Positions 15,430-24,349 of a DNA stretch of 64,000 nucleotides are shown here, in pieces (within the stretch, counting starts at the first letter, position 1; every line of letters begins with the position of its first letter). Under the pieces are notes generated by a model, which saw nothing but the letters and a program-made list of their open reading frames with translations, was not told the DNA's origin and made no database searches. A program made the position numbers and the translations under genes. The stretch comes from Hyphomicrobiales bacterium (GTDB lineage Bacteria; Pseudomonadota; Alphaproteobacteria; Rhizobiales; Rhizobiaceae), in the NCBI GenBank assembly GCA_900473185.1, contig UCKU01000017.1, positions 1 to 64,000 on the forward strand, in the 5' to 3' direction.

Positions 15430-18279
15430 ATGCCCTTTACACATATGAAAATCCATATTTTTTCTCAGATCCTCGCTGCAGCGCTTGCCGCAGCCGTCGC
15501 GTTGGGGTCGGCAGCCCATGCAGAAAATCCGTCCGCTCCCTGGCCGCAGACGATCAGCGACCTGCCGGCCGAATCCGGCATACGCTTCGGCACGCTGGAA
15601 AATGGTATGCGGTTTGCGATCATGCACAATGCCACGCCAACGGGACAAGCGGCCATCCGTTTCCGGATTGGCGCCGGCTCGCTGGACGAGAGGGATGATC
15701 AGCAGGGACTGGCGCATTTCCTTGAACACATGGCCTTCAAGGGCTCGACCCATGTCGCACAGGACGAGATGATCCGCATCCTGCAGCGCAAGGGCCTGGC
15801 CTTCGGGCCGGATACCAACGCCAACACCTCCTATGACGAGACCGTCTATTCGCTCGATCTGCCCGAGGTCGATGCGGATACGCTTTCGACCGGCCTTATG
15901 CTGATGCGCGAGACGGCGAGCGAGCTGACGCTGGATGCCGGCGCCTTTGTCCGCGAGCGCGGCGTCATCCTGTCGGAAGAGCGGCTGCGTGACACGCCGC
16001 AATATCGCGCCGCAATCGGCGTCACGAATTCCATGCTCGCTGGCCAGCGCGTGACGATGCGCGCGCCGATCGGCAAGGTCGACATCATCAGAAGTGCCCC
16101 TGTCGATCTGCTGCGTGATTTCTACCATGCGAACTATCGGCCCGATCGCGCCACGCTCATCGTGGTGGGCGATGTCGATCCAGCAGCCATGGAACTGGAA
16201 ATCCGGCAGCGCTTCAGCGACTGGAAGGGCGCCACCCCTGCCCCACCAAAGCCCGATCTCGGCACGCTGAAGCCGAAAGGCGAAAGCGCCGAGGTCATCG
16301 CGGTTCCGGGCGGCACAACGAATGTCCAGATCGCCTGGACGCGGCCCTATGATGCTTCGCCTGACACTTTTGCCAAGCGTCGGCAGCAACTGGTCGAAGA
16401 TCTCGGTCTTCTGGTACTCAAACGTCGGCTAGGCGCCATGGCCAACCGGGCCAATGCGCCCTTCATCACCGCCGCCGTCGGCTCTCAGGATCTTTTCGAC
16501 TCGGCCCATATCGTTGTCGTCACGGCAAATTCCGAGACGGACAAATGGCAGCAGGCACTCGCGGCCATCGATCAGGAACAGCGCCGTTTCCAGCAATTCG
16601 GCGCCGAGCAGGCCGAGCTCGATCGGGAAATCGTCGAATATCGCTCTCTCCTTGAAGCAGCCGCCGCCGGTGCTGCTACGCGCACGAGCACCGACATCGC
16701 CTCCATGCTGGCGAGCAGCGTGGACGACAATGAGGTCTTCACCTCCCCCGCGGAAGATCTTTCGATGTTCGAGACGATCACCAAGGGGCTGACAGCGGCC
16801 GAGGTCAACGAGGTTGTCGCGCGTGTCTTCTCCGGCAATGGCCCGCAGCTCGTCCTGCAGACCGCGCAAGCGCCAAAGGGCGGCGCCAGCGACATCAGGC
16901 AGGCATATGACGCCTCCCGTGCCGTTCCAGTCACCGCGCCGTCCACCGCGGCAGCGGTCGTCTGGCCCTATACCCATTTCGGCGAACCCGGCGCTGTCGT
17001 CGAACGTCGCGTTGTCGAGGATCTCGGCCTGACCATGGTGCGCTTTGCCAACGGCGTGCGGCTGACCATCAAGCCGACCAAGCTACGCGCCAACGAAGTG
17101 CTGGTACGCGAGGATATCGGTCGCGGCCGGCTGGGGCTGCCGAATGACCATCCCCTGCCGATCTGGACATCGCCGGCCGTCGTCCTGTCGGGCACCAAGG
17201 CAATGGATTACCCGGATTTACAGAAAGCGCTGGCCGCCAAAATCGCCGGCATCGATTTCTCGGTAGATGACAGCTCCTTCCAGTTCACCGGCCAGACACA
17301 GACGGGGGATCTGGCGACGCAATTGCAGATCATGGCAGCTTACACTTCCGATCCCACCTACAGGCCGGAAGTTTTCAAGCGCGTCCGGCAAGCCTATTTG
17401 AACAACCTCGATCAGTATGAGGCGACGCCAGGGGCCGTCATCGGCCGCGATTTCGCAGGCCTCGTGCATTCCGGCGACCCGCGCTGGACTTTCCCGGACA
17501 GAGCGCAATTGTCCGCCACGAAACTGGAAGATTTCGAAGCGCTGTTCCGGCCGCAAATTTCCGCAGGTCCGATCGATATCACCATTGTCGGCGACATAAC
17601 GGCGGACGAAGCAATCCGCCTGACGGCTGAAACCTTCGGGGCTTTGCCTGCTCGCCCGGACGCGATAACGGACAATGTTGCAAACGATGTGCATTTCCCC
17701 GCCCCCACCGAAAAACCCGTCATGCGGACCCATAACGGCCGGGGCGATAATGCCGCGGCGATCGTCGCTGCCCCCGTTGGCGACATGCTCTCGGATATGC
17801 AGCGGGGCTTTGTCGCCAACGTTGCCGGCCAGATCTTCGAAAACAGGCTGATCGACCAGTTCCGAATTGCCGAAGGCGCGACCTACAGTCCGCAGGGCGC
17901 CATGGACCTGTCGTGGGACATTCCTGGCTATGGCTACGCCTATCTCTATGTCGAGACGACGCCGGACAAAGTCGAGAATTTCTATACGCTCGTGGACAAG
18001 ATCGCTGATGATCTCAGGTCAAACGATGTCTCGCCGGACGAGCTGGTCAGGGCCCGGGCTCCGATCATCGAAACATTGAAGCATCAACAGCAGAGTAACG
18101 AATATTGGGTGCGGTATCTGAACGGCGCTCAAACCGACCCTCGCCGTCTGGAGCGTATACGCGACAATCTCAGCGGCTACGACAACGTCACCGCCGAGGA
18201 TATCCGTCAATTTGCCACGACCTATTTCCGGCCGGATAAATTCTGGAAATTCGAGGTGTTGCCAGCCGCGGTACGATAG
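15430..18279 (+). CDS. M16 family zinc metallopeptidase (insulinase-like, two-domain)
   Basis: The 949-residue protein has a Sec signal (cut after GSAAHA) and is therefore periplasmic. The N-terminal half carries the inverted zinc motif HFLEH at residues 96-100 with the third ligand Glu near 183 (VILSEERLR), and the R/Y pair of the family appears in the second half (GATYSPQGAM). The length fits a fused pair of M16 units as in pitrilysin/PqqL-like enzymes, in which only the first half binds zinc. It likely degrades peptides in the periplasm. I chose the ATG at 15430 with GGA upstream; the ATG at 15445 is the alternative. A hairpin follows the gene. Confidence 0.9.
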   Translation: MPFTHMKIHIFSQILAAALAAAVALGSAAHAENPSAPWPQTISDLPAESGIRFGTLENGMRFAIMHNATPTGQAAIRFRIGAGSLDERDDQQGLAHFLEHMAFKGSTHVAQDEMIRILQRKGLAFGPDTNANTSYDETVYSLDLPEVDADTLSTGLMLMRETASELTLDAGAFVRERGVILSEERLRDTPQYRAAIGVTNSMLAGQRVTMRAPIGKVDIIRSAPVDLLRDFYHANYRPDRATLIVVGDVDPAAMELEIRQRFSDWKGATPAPPKPDLGTLKPKGESAEVIAVPGGTTNVQIAWTRPYDASPDTFAKRRQQLVEDLGLLVLKRRLGAMANRANAPFITAAVGSQDLFDSAHIVVVTANSETDKWQQALAAIDQEQRRFQQFGAEQAELDREIVEYRSLLEAAAAGAATRTSTDIASMLASSVDDNEVFTSPAEDLSMFETITKGLTAAEVNEVVARVFSGNGPQLVLQTAQAPKGGASDIRQAYDASRAVPVTAPSTAAAVVWPYTHFGEPGAVVERRVVEDLGLTMVRFANGVRLTIKPTKLRANEVLVREDIGRGRLGLPNDHPLPIWTSPAVVLSGTKAMDYPDLQKALAAKIAGIDFSVDDSSFQFTGQTQTGDLATQLQIMAAYTSDPTYRPEVFKRVRQAYLNNLDQYEATPGAVIGRDFAGLVHSGDPRWTFPDRAQLSATKLEDFEALFRPQISAGPIDITIVGDITADEAIRLTAETFGALPARPDAITDNVANDVHFPAPTEKPVMRTHNGRGDNAAAIVAAPVGDMLSDMQRGFVANVAGQIFENRLIDQFRIAEGATYSPQGAMDLSWDIPGYGYAYLYVETTPDKVENFYTLVDKIADDLRSNDVSPDELVRARAPIIETLKHQQQSNEYWVRYLNGAQTDPRRLERIRDNLSGYDNVTAEDIRQFATTYFRPDKFWKFEVLPAAVR

Positions 18280-18298
18280 GCACAGCGTGCTTCAAAGC

Positions 18299-18333
18299 CG
18301 GATCCCGAACGCGGCCGCGTGCTTCGGGATCCG
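18299..18333 (+). terminator. Stem-loop after the M16 peptidase gene
   Basis: CGGATCCCGAA (18299-18309) and TTCGGGATCCG (18323-18333) make a perfect 11-bp stem with a 13-base GC-rich loop, 20 bases after the stop codon. The following sequence is pyrimidine-rich but not a pure T run. Confidence 0.55.
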
Positions 18334-18473
18334 CTTCCGATTTCATCTTGTCTACACCGGTTAATGCCTGACAATGCCGAGCGGGATTGCCTGCGTAAAA
18401 ACGTCGAGATCGTTTTGATGGCGAAGCTGCACACAGCTGGCTAGATGCCCAAACGAATTTCACCGGTCTTCGC

Positions 18474-18701
18474 ATGGCATCCGATCATTCTCATCCCATC
18501 CAGGAATATGCGCGTGTCGTGCGCGAGAAGAACCTCTTGAAGCTTCGTCTTCTTTCGATTGACCGGCAGCTTGCAACGGCCAGCGGCGCCTGGAAATCCT
18601 ATCTGGAGGAGACGCGCCTCTCGGTCATCGAAGCGATGCTTGCGCTTGAGGAGGAGGGCGAAGGCTATCTCTTGCTGATGCGCAAGGACTGCCCGACGTA
18701 A
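18474..18701 (+). CDS. Small hypothetical protein, predicted helical
   Basis: This 75-residue frame begins with an ATG at 18474. The sequence is hydrophilic and mostly helical, with a heptad-like stretch (VREKNLLKLRLLSIDRQLAT) and an acidic patch near the end (ALEEEGEGYLL). I recognise no family. Its last 37 bases overlap the 3' end of the convergent gene at 18665-19147, whose own helical end is antisense to it, so one of the two could be shorter than drawn. Confidence 0.5.
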   Translation: MASDHSHPIQEYARVVREKNLLKLRLLSIDRQLATASGAWKSYLEETRLSVIEAMLALEEEGEGYLLLMRKDCPT

Positions 18702-19147
18702 GTTCCCTTCAGGCCGAGGCGAAGGGATGCGAGCGCCCTCTCCGCCTCCTCGATCTCCTTGAGCACCAGGCGCTGCTTGCGATGATCCATTCCGCCCCCG
18801 GCAAGTGCGGCATCCACCAGTTCGAGCACGTCCGTCGCCTCGACGACCACTCGCGTAGCACCTCTCTGCAGAGATGCGACAGGCTCTGCCTGTTCCACAC
18901 CGGAAGAGCGCTCCGCTGCAACAAAGATACTTCCCTCGAGGAGATAGGATGCGAGGCGTGGATCGGGCACGACCTCCAGCAGATTCTGGATTTCGTCAGC
19001 GGAAAAACAGGTTCTGCTGATCAGGCGCGAGTGGAAGGCCGCGTAATTCATCCCCAAGGCGGCGGCGACGACATCCACCGGATAGGCTTTCTCTACAACG
19101 AGGATAGTGTAGACGATGTCTGCGAAAGCACGGCCGCGTTGCGTCAT
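18665..19147 (-). CDS. Hypothetical protein resembling phage CII-type regulators
   Basis: The 160-residue protein starts with the ATG at 19147 (MTQRGRAFADIVYTILVVEK), with GGGGG upstream; a TTG at 19174 is a poorer choice. Residues 5-65 (AYPVDVVAAALGMNYAAFHSRLI... FSADEIQNLLEVVPDPRLASYLL) resemble the DNA-binding helices of phage regulatory CII-family proteins. The C-terminal half is helical and charged. No phage genes lie nearby, so this is a domesticated or unrelated regulator. The likeness is from recalled family pattern and is moderate. Confidence 0.6.
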   Translation of the reverse strand: MTQRGRAFADIVYTILVVEKAYPVDVVAAALGMNYAAFHSRLISRTCFSADEIQNLLEVVPDPRLASYLLEGSIFVAAERSSGVEQAEPVASLQRGATRVVVEATDVLELVDAALAGGGMDHRKQRLVLKEIEEAERALASLRLGLKGTYVGQSLRISKR

Positions 19148-19480
19148 GATCGCCCCCAGGCTCTGTTTCTGCAACTATAGCGGAAGTCGCGTCAAAAGGG
19201 AGCGGCTGTTTTGATATCGCATCTGTCGGGGCGATGCTAACGCGGCGCCTCGGCAGGAGACACCCCACCTGCCTGGGAAAGGCCACCTGCCTCCGAGTCC
19301 GCCAAGGCGGGTGGCCGGACCGTACCGGCGCGGGCGGAACTTTGGTCCGGTTTGCTGGTTTCCGCCTGCAAGGCGTCGCTTTCGGGACGGCACTGGGATC
19401 TTTCTGGTCTACTCTGTAACAGGCAACCGCTGCGGGAGGAGCTGCTGGCGCGTTGCCTTGATTCAACGGAGGAGACGGAA
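19148..19480. other. Intergenic region upstream of the formaldehyde dehydrogenase gene
   Basis: About 330 bp without a supportable gene. It contains a repeated CCACCTGCCT (around 19265 and 19283) and a GC-rich imperfect dyad after it. The sequence just before 19481 (GGAGGAGACGGAA) is a strong ribosome binding site. The promoters of the two divergent neighbours must lie here. Confidence 0.4.
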
Positions 19481-20671
19481 ATGAGCAAGAACCGTGGCGT
19501 CGTCTATTTGCGGCCCGGAAAAGTGGAAGTCCGCGACATCGACGATCCGAAACTCGAGGCGCCGGATGGCCGCCGTATCGAACATGGCGTTATCCTGAAA
19601 GTCATCTCCACCAATATCTGCGGTTCGGACCAGCACATGGTCCGCGGCCGCACCACAGCGATGCCGGGCCTCGTGCTCGGACATGAGATCACCGGCGAGA
19701 TCATCGAAAAAGGCATCGATGTGGAAATGCTCGATGTCGGGGACATCGTCTCCGTACCTTTCAACGTGGCCTGCGGGCGCTGCCGCTGCTGCAAATCACA
19801 GGATACTGGCGTCTGCCTGACGGTTAATCCGTCGCGGGCGGGCGGCGCTTATGGCTATGTCGACATGGGCGGCTGGATCGGCGGCCAGGCTCGTTACGTC
19901 ACTGTCCCCTATGCGGATTTCAATCTCTTGAAATTCCCCGACCGCGACAAGGCGATGGCCAAGATCCGCGATCTCACCATGCTGTCCGATATCCTGCCAA
20001 CCGGCTTCCACGGCGCCGTCAGAGCCGGCGTCGGCGTCGGCTCCACCGTCTATGTCGCAGGTGCCGGCCCGGTCGGCCTTGCAGCGGCGGCATCAGCCCG
20101 TATCCTCGGTGCGGCCGTCGTCATGATCGGTGACTTCAACAAGGACCGCCTCGCCCATGCCAGCCGCGTCGGCTTCGAGGCCATCGATCTCTCGAAGAGC
20201 GACCGGCTCGGAGATATGATCGCGCAGGTGGTCGGCACCAATGAAGTGGATAGCGCCATCGATGCTGTCGGCTTCGAAGCGCGTGGACATTCCGGCGGCG
20301 AACAGCCGGCGATCGTGCTGAACCAGATGATGGAGATCACCCGCGCCGCCGGCTCCATCGGCATTCCCGGCCTCTATGTCACGGAAGATCCGGGCGCAGT
20401 GGACAATGCGGCCAAGCAGGGAAGCCTCTCTCTGCGCTTCGGTCTCGGCTGGGCGAAGGCGCAGTCGTTCCATACCGGCCAGACGCCGGTGCTCAAATAT
20501 AACCGCCAGCTGATGCAGGCGATCCTGCATGACCGCCTACCGATTGCCGATATCGTCAATGCGAAGGTGATTTCACTTGAGGATGCCGCCCAGGGCTATG
20601 AGAGCTTTGACCAGGGTGCCGCGACAAAGTTCGTTCTCGATCCGCATGGCGCAATTGCCAAGGCCGCGTGA
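19481..20671 (+). CDS. fdhA: Glutathione-independent formaldehyde dehydrogenase (zinc-dependent MDR family)
   Basis: The 396-residue protein belongs to the medium-chain zinc dehydrogenases closest to Pseudomonas putida formaldehyde dehydrogenase/dismutase, which keeps NAD bound and oxidises formaldehyde to formate without glutathione. The catalytic zinc site is CGSDQHM (about residue 46) with GHEITGEI; the structural zinc loop is CGRCRCCKSQDTGVC (residues about 97-111). The Rossmann motif VAGAGPVGLAAA is at about 190. GGAGGAGA gives a strong ribosome binding site. It is monocistronic, ended by a hairpin 15 bases after the stop, and probably detoxifies formaldehyde. Confidence 0.92.
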   Translation: MSKNRGVVYLRPGKVEVRDIDDPKLEAPDGRRIEHGVILKVISTNICGSDQHMVRGRTTAMPGLVLGHEITGEIIEKGIDVEMLDVGDIVSVPFNVACGRCRCCKSQDTGVCLTVNPSRAGGAYGYVDMGGWIGGQARYVTVPYADFNLLKFPDRDKAMAKIRDLTMLSDILPTGFHGAVRAGVGVGSTVYVAGAGPVGLAAAASARILGAAVVMIGDFNKDRLAHASRVGFEAIDLSKSDRLGDMIAQVVGTNEVDSAIDAVGFEARGHSGGEQPAIVLNQMMEITRAAGSIGIPGLYVTEDPGAVDNAAKQGSLSLRFGLGWAKAQSFHTGQTPVLKYNRQLMQAILHDRLPIADIVNAKVISLEDAAQGYESFDQGAATKFVLDPHGAIAKAA

Positions 20672-20685
20672 TCGATCGATACGAT

Positions 20686-20711
20686 GTGCCGGGGCTGCAA
20701 TGCCCCGGCAC
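20686..20711 (+). terminator. Intrinsic terminator of fdhA
   Basis: GTGCCGGGGC (20686-20695) and GCCCCGGCAC (20702-20711) form a perfect 10-bp stem with a 6-base loop, followed by TCCTTTAT. It sits 14 bases past the fdhA stop codon. Confidence 0.75.
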
Positions 20712-20715
20712 TCCT

Positions 20716-21039
20716 TTATGGAAATGCGATCGGCCGCGCCTCCCCTGCACTTAGGCACGCAGTATCATAATCAACGCCCCTGCACTGTTCGGTCACCACA
20801 TCGGGCGAAATCGATACGACACCGCCCTTCCTTTCCGCCGCCGTCCTCTGATCGAAGGCGCTGAAACGGATATCGACTTTCTGGCCAAGCGTTAGCTGGT
20901 CGATATCGCGCGCGTGGCCATCGTCGCCACGGCGACTACGCCTTATCGCTTCGACAGCGAGATCCTCTCCTGACACGTTGAACAGCAAGATGCCCAGGTC
21001 CGCATAATATCGGATCCCCGCCGAAGCATCAGTTCGCAA
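20716..21039 (-). pseudogene. Remnant of a type I secretion membrane fusion protein (HlyD/PrsE-like)
   Basis: This 107-residue minus-strand frame carries a stretch typical of the C-terminal half of HlyD-family adaptors: GEDLAVEA, then DIDQLTLGQKVDIRFSAFDQ, RTAAERKGGVVSISPDVVTEQ and a decayed version of the TGxxYYTVRL strand (RGVDYDTACLS). In intact PrsE/HlyD proteins the same elements follow one another with V-E-A-x-I-x-P-x-D-I-D-Q-L, but here the link between the first two is scrambled (IRRSRRGDDGHA) and both the N-terminal coiled coil and the C-terminus are missing. I read it as a truncated relic. It lies head to head with a gene for a type I-secreted protein, so a secretion operon may once have been here. 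Confidence 0.65.
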
Positions 21040-21173
21040 TCATATTGCGAGCAATACAATATAGTTAACGCGATCATAACTTTGGCGGATTCTACTGTGA
21101 ATCAGGCCCTACTTTTGAGCGAATCACCATCCAATCGAAGTAATGCTTTCCACTTCCAGGCGAGGAGGATGAA

Positions 21174-23522
21174 ATGGCCCAAGCTACTAGAATTACAGAT
21201 GTTATCGATTCATTCGGAATTGATACACATATCGACTATACCGATGGGAAATATTCCAATATCGCGGAAGTTGTTAAAGCTCTGGGCTATCTTGGCCTCG
21301 AGACAGTTCGCGATCATGCCCCCACCCCTGCCTCCGACCCTTACGGTCAGGGCCACCTTGGGGACGCGGCAGATGCCGGTGTCAAATTCGTTTTCGTCTC
21401 CGGGCGGGATGATACCCCCGCTACCGTGGTCCAGCGACTGCATGCCTTCGTGGAAGCGCATCCCGGTTCGATCGTCGGCATAGAAGGCCCGAACGAGGTC
21501 AATAACTGGCCGGTCGCCTATAAGGGACTGTCGGGAGAAGCTGCTGCGCTTGCCTACCAAAAGGATCTGTTCAACGCGGTGAATGCCGATCCGCTGCTGA
21601 AGGACATTCCGGTTCTCGGCTTTACCGGTTACACGGTTGCTTCTTCCAACGATTACACGACGATCCACACCTATGCGAAAGAGGGCGACCAGCCCTTCTC
21701 CTGGCTTTCGCGCGAATCCGGCGACCAGATGCAGGCAGATCCCGGCAAGCCGCTTACCATCACCGAGATCGGCTATCACACGTCGCTGACGGCCGATACC
21801 AACGGCGGATGGGAAGGGGTCGACGAGACGACGCAGGCAAAACTGCTTCTCAATACATTGATGGACGGCGTCTTTCTCGGATCGAAGGACACTTTCATCT
21901 ACCAGCTTCTCGATGCCTATTCCGATCCGGGAGGCGCCGACCAGGAAAAGCATTTCGGGCTGTTTCGCCTGGATTATACTCCCAAGCCGGCCGCAACGGC
22001 GATCCATAATCTAACGGAAATTCTCGAAGATGACGGGGCAACGCAGGCGACCTTCAATCCGGGGGCGCTCAATTACACCATCAACGGACTACCCTCCACC
22101 GCGCGCAGCTATCTGACGGAGAAATCCGACGGAAGCTATCAGATCATCATCTGGAACGAGCCCGATATCTGGAACCAGACGACAGACAAGGCGATCCAGG
22201 CGGCGGCGGCGAGCGTCACCGTCAATCTGGGCGGAGCTTTCGGGACGGTGCAGGTCTACGATCCGCTGGCGGGCGATACACCGGTCAAGAGCTTCAGCAA
22301 CATATCCTCCCTCAATGTGGATGTCGTCGACCATCCCATCATTATCAACATAGCAGCAAGTGCCAGCGCAGCGCCGGCGCCTGGCCATATCTATGGCGGC
22401 ACCGGAGACGACACCTTCACGGTCACCTCCCCGACTGACATCGTTGATGAAAGCCGCGGCGGTGGAACCGATACCGTCATGTCGTCAATCAGCTTCAGCC
22501 TGGCGGATACCGCGCATGCGATCGGCGCCATCGAGAACCTGACACTGACCGGCAACGCCAATATCAACGCGACTGGCAATGAACTCGCCAACATTCTCGT
22601 CGGCAATTACGGAGCCAACGTGCTGGATGGCGGCGCGGGCGCAGACAGCATGAAGGGTGGAGGTGGCGACGACACCTATATCGTCGACAGCGTCTATGAT
22701 GTGGTGATCGAAGCTGGTGGCTCCGGCAAGGATACCATCAAGTCCTATGTCTCACTCAGTCTGATGGACAAGGACCATGTGACGGGAACTGTCGAGAACC
22801 TGACCCTGTTGGGTGACGATAACATCAATGCGACCGGCAACGTCATGAACAACGTTCTCACGGGCAATTCCGGGGACAACAACTTCGACGGCGCCAGAGG
22901 CGAAGACCGAATGATAGGTGGCCTCGGCAACGACACGTACAAAGTGGATTCGGCAGGCGACATCGTCGACGAAACAGGCGGTGACGGCAACGACACCGTC
23001 AATGCCTCCATATCCTTCTCTCTGGAGAATGTTCTCGGGACAGTCGAAAATCTGACGCTCACAGGCTCGTCAGCGATCAATGCCACGGGTAACGGCGAAA
23101 ACAACGTGCTGACCGGAAACATCGCAGGCAACATGCTGTCGGGCGGCGCAGGAAACGACCAGCTCATCGGCGGCAACGGCAACGATATCCTGAACGGCGG
23201 AGCTGGAGCCGACCATTTCGTCTTCGACTTCAAACCCAGCGCTTACAACAACATCGACAAGATCGAGGATTTCTCGGAAAGTGCCGGTGACAAGATCGTG
23301 CTCGATCACGAGATTTTCACCGCCATCGATCCAGCGAATTTTTCCGCTGGGAACTTCGTACTTGGCACCAAGGCTTTGGATTCGAACGACCGCCTGATCT
23401 ACGACCAGACAACGGGAAAGCTTTTTTACGATGCAGACGGAAGCGGGGGTGGCGCGGCCGTACAGATCGCGACCCTCTCCAATCTGGCGGCGCTTCATCA
23501 CGACGATTTCCTGTTCATCTGA
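21174..23522 (+). CDS. Secreted glycoside hydrolase-like protein with C-terminal RTX calcium-binding repeats
   Basis: The 782-residue protein has no Sec signal. Residues 1-390 look like a clan GH-A barrel plus a small beta domain: the acid/base motif GPNE with Glu108 (IVGIEGPNEVNN) and a nucleophile-like Glu198 in ITEIGYHTS, at the spacing seen in GH39/GH5-type enzymes. From about residue 400 three modules of 84-87 residues repeat NLTLTG-x-INATGN-x-NVLTGN, each preceded by RTX nonapeptides such as GGTGDDTF, GGAGADSM and GGNGNDIL. The C-terminus (HHDDFLFI) is typical of an uncleaved type I secretion signal. It probably acts outside the cell on a polysaccharide. GAGGAGG lies five bases before the ATG. 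No intact secretion genes are in the window. Confidence 0.88.
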   Translation: MAQATRITDVIDSFGIDTHIDYTDGKYSNIAEVVKALGYLGLETVRDHAPTPASDPYGQGHLGDAADAGVKFVFVSGRDDTPATVVQRLHAFVEAHPGSIVGIEGPNEVNNWPVAYKGLSGEAAALAYQKDLFNAVNADPLLKDIPVLGFTGYTVASSNDYTTIHTYAKEGDQPFSWLSRESGDQMQADPGKPLTITEIGYHTSLTADTNGGWEGVDETTQAKLLLNTLMDGVFLGSKDTFIYQLLDAYSDPGGADQEKHFGLFRLDYTPKPAATAIHNLTEILEDDGATQATFNPGALNYTINGLPSTARSYLTEKSDGSYQIIIWNEPDIWNQTTDKAIQAAAASVTVNLGGAFGTVQVYDPLAGDTPVKSFSNISSLNVDVVDHPIIINIAASASAAPAPGHIYGGTGDDTFTVTSPTDIVDESRGGGTDTVMSSISFSLADTAHAIGAIENLTLTGNANINATGNELANILVGNYGANVLDGGAGADSMKGGGGDDTYIVDSVYDVVIEAGGSGKDTIKSYVSLSLMDKDHVTGTVENLTLLGDDNINATGNVMNNVLTGNSGDNNFDGARGEDRMIGGLGNDTYKVDSAGDIVDETGGDGNDTVNASISFSLENVLGTVENLTLTGSSAINATGNGENNVLTGNIAGNMLSGGAGNDQLIGGNGNDILNGGAGADHFVFDFKPSAYNNIDKIEDFSESAGDKIVLDHEIFTAIDPANFSAGNFVLGTKALDSNDRLIYDQTTGKLFYDADGSGGGAAVQIATLSNLAALHHDDFLFI

Positions 23523-23559
23523 CATCCGAACGTGACGCCTTCAAACGGCGGTCCCATAT

Positions 23560-23587
23560 GGGGCTCCTTTCCGGAGCCCCTTTTCTT
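23560..23587 (+). terminator. Intrinsic terminator of the RTX gene
   Basis: GGGGCTCC (23560-23567) and GGAGCCCC (23573-23580) form an 8-bp stem with a 5-base loop followed by TTTTCTT, 38 bases after the stop codon. Confidence 0.85.
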
Positions 23588-23786
23588 GTTCTGCGTCGGC
23601 CCTGCACAACATTGTCAGCAGAGCCCCATCAGCTGGTTCAACTGCCTCGTCGCCTTCCTGCTCTTTACCAATCTCGGCAGCTTTATATCGGCACGCCGGG
23701 CGATACGGTTTTTGTGGCAGCGACCGTTCTTGTAACCGGTATTCCTCTGGCGCGGACCTTCGAGCGAGACAAAGCCTGACAAGTTA

Positions 23787-23849
23787 CTTGCGCATCGCAA
23801 GCTACTTGCATGATGCAAGTCACTTCTGTAGAGACTTGCATCATGCAAC
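23787..23849 (+). promoter_or_regulatory. Three tandem palindromic operators in front of the HxlR gene
   Basis: Three versions of the same palindrome precede the regulator: CTTGCG-CAT-CGCAAG (23787-23801), the perfect ACTTGCATGATGCAAGT (23804-23820), and CTTGCATCATGCAA (23835-23848). Their centres are 18 and 30 bp apart. The start codon ATG (23843-23845) is part of the third palindrome. This is most simply read as autoregulation by the HxlR protein. No divergent gene is present on the other side, where such operators usually serve a target gene. Confidence 0.75.
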
Positions 23850-24349
23850 GAACAAGCTTCGCCAATTTCAAATGCCCGGCGGCCCGCGCGCTCGACAGCG
23901 TCGGCGACTGGTGGAGCATGATGATCCTCCGCGACGCCTTTCAGGGGCTGACGCGCTTCGACGAATTCCAGAAGAGCCTCGGCGTCGCGCCGAATATCCT
24001 GACGCGGCGTCTCGCGCATCTGATCGATGAAGGACTATTCGAGAAGCGCCTCTACAACGAGCGCCCTGCCCGCTATGAATATGTACTGACCGACAAGGGA
24101 CGTGATTTCTTCCCCGTTCTGATGACCTTGTTTTCCTGGGGACGTCGGCACGCTCCGCAAGAGGATCTTGCCTTCCTGCTCGGCAATGCCGCTTCCGGCG
24201 AGGAACGCCAGCCCGTGCTGGTGGATGCAGCCAGCGGCGAAGAATTGAAACCCGAAAACACCTGCCTGCTGCCAGGACCGGCCGCTGATGAAGGCGACCG
24301 CGAACGGATCGCCCGCATGCGCGCTTATTACCTCGGCATCGACGCCTAG
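23843..24349 (+). CDS. HxlR family winged-helix transcriptional regulator
   Basis: The 168-residue protein has the HxlR domain in residues 5-95: CPAARALDSVGDWWSMMILRDAF, LTRFDEFQKSLGVAPNILTRRLAHLIDEGLFEKR and YEYVLTDKGRDFFPVL. The C-terminal 70 residues form an added domain with a short Cys-containing segment (PENTCLLPGP). The ATG at 23843 fits the usual family start; an ATG at 23810 would extend it through the second operator. Members sense redox-active or aromatic compounds and usually repress a divergent oxidoreductase. Its stop codon TAG is also the first three bases of the repeat that follows. Confidence 0.88.
   Translation: MQRTSFANFKCPAARALDSVGDWWSMMILRDAFQGLTRFDEFQKSLGVAPNILTRRLAHLIDEGLFEKRLYNERPARYEYVLTDKGRDFFPVLMTLFSWGRRHAPQEDLAFLLGNAASGEERQPVLVDAASGEELKPENTCLLPGPAADEGDRERIARMRAYYLGIDA

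Noticed and set aside
22390..23210. Repeats in the RTX region as a CRISPR or tandem DNA repeat
   Set aside because: The periodicity is at the protein level (glycine-aspartate nonapeptides and 84-87-residue modules) with diverged DNA.
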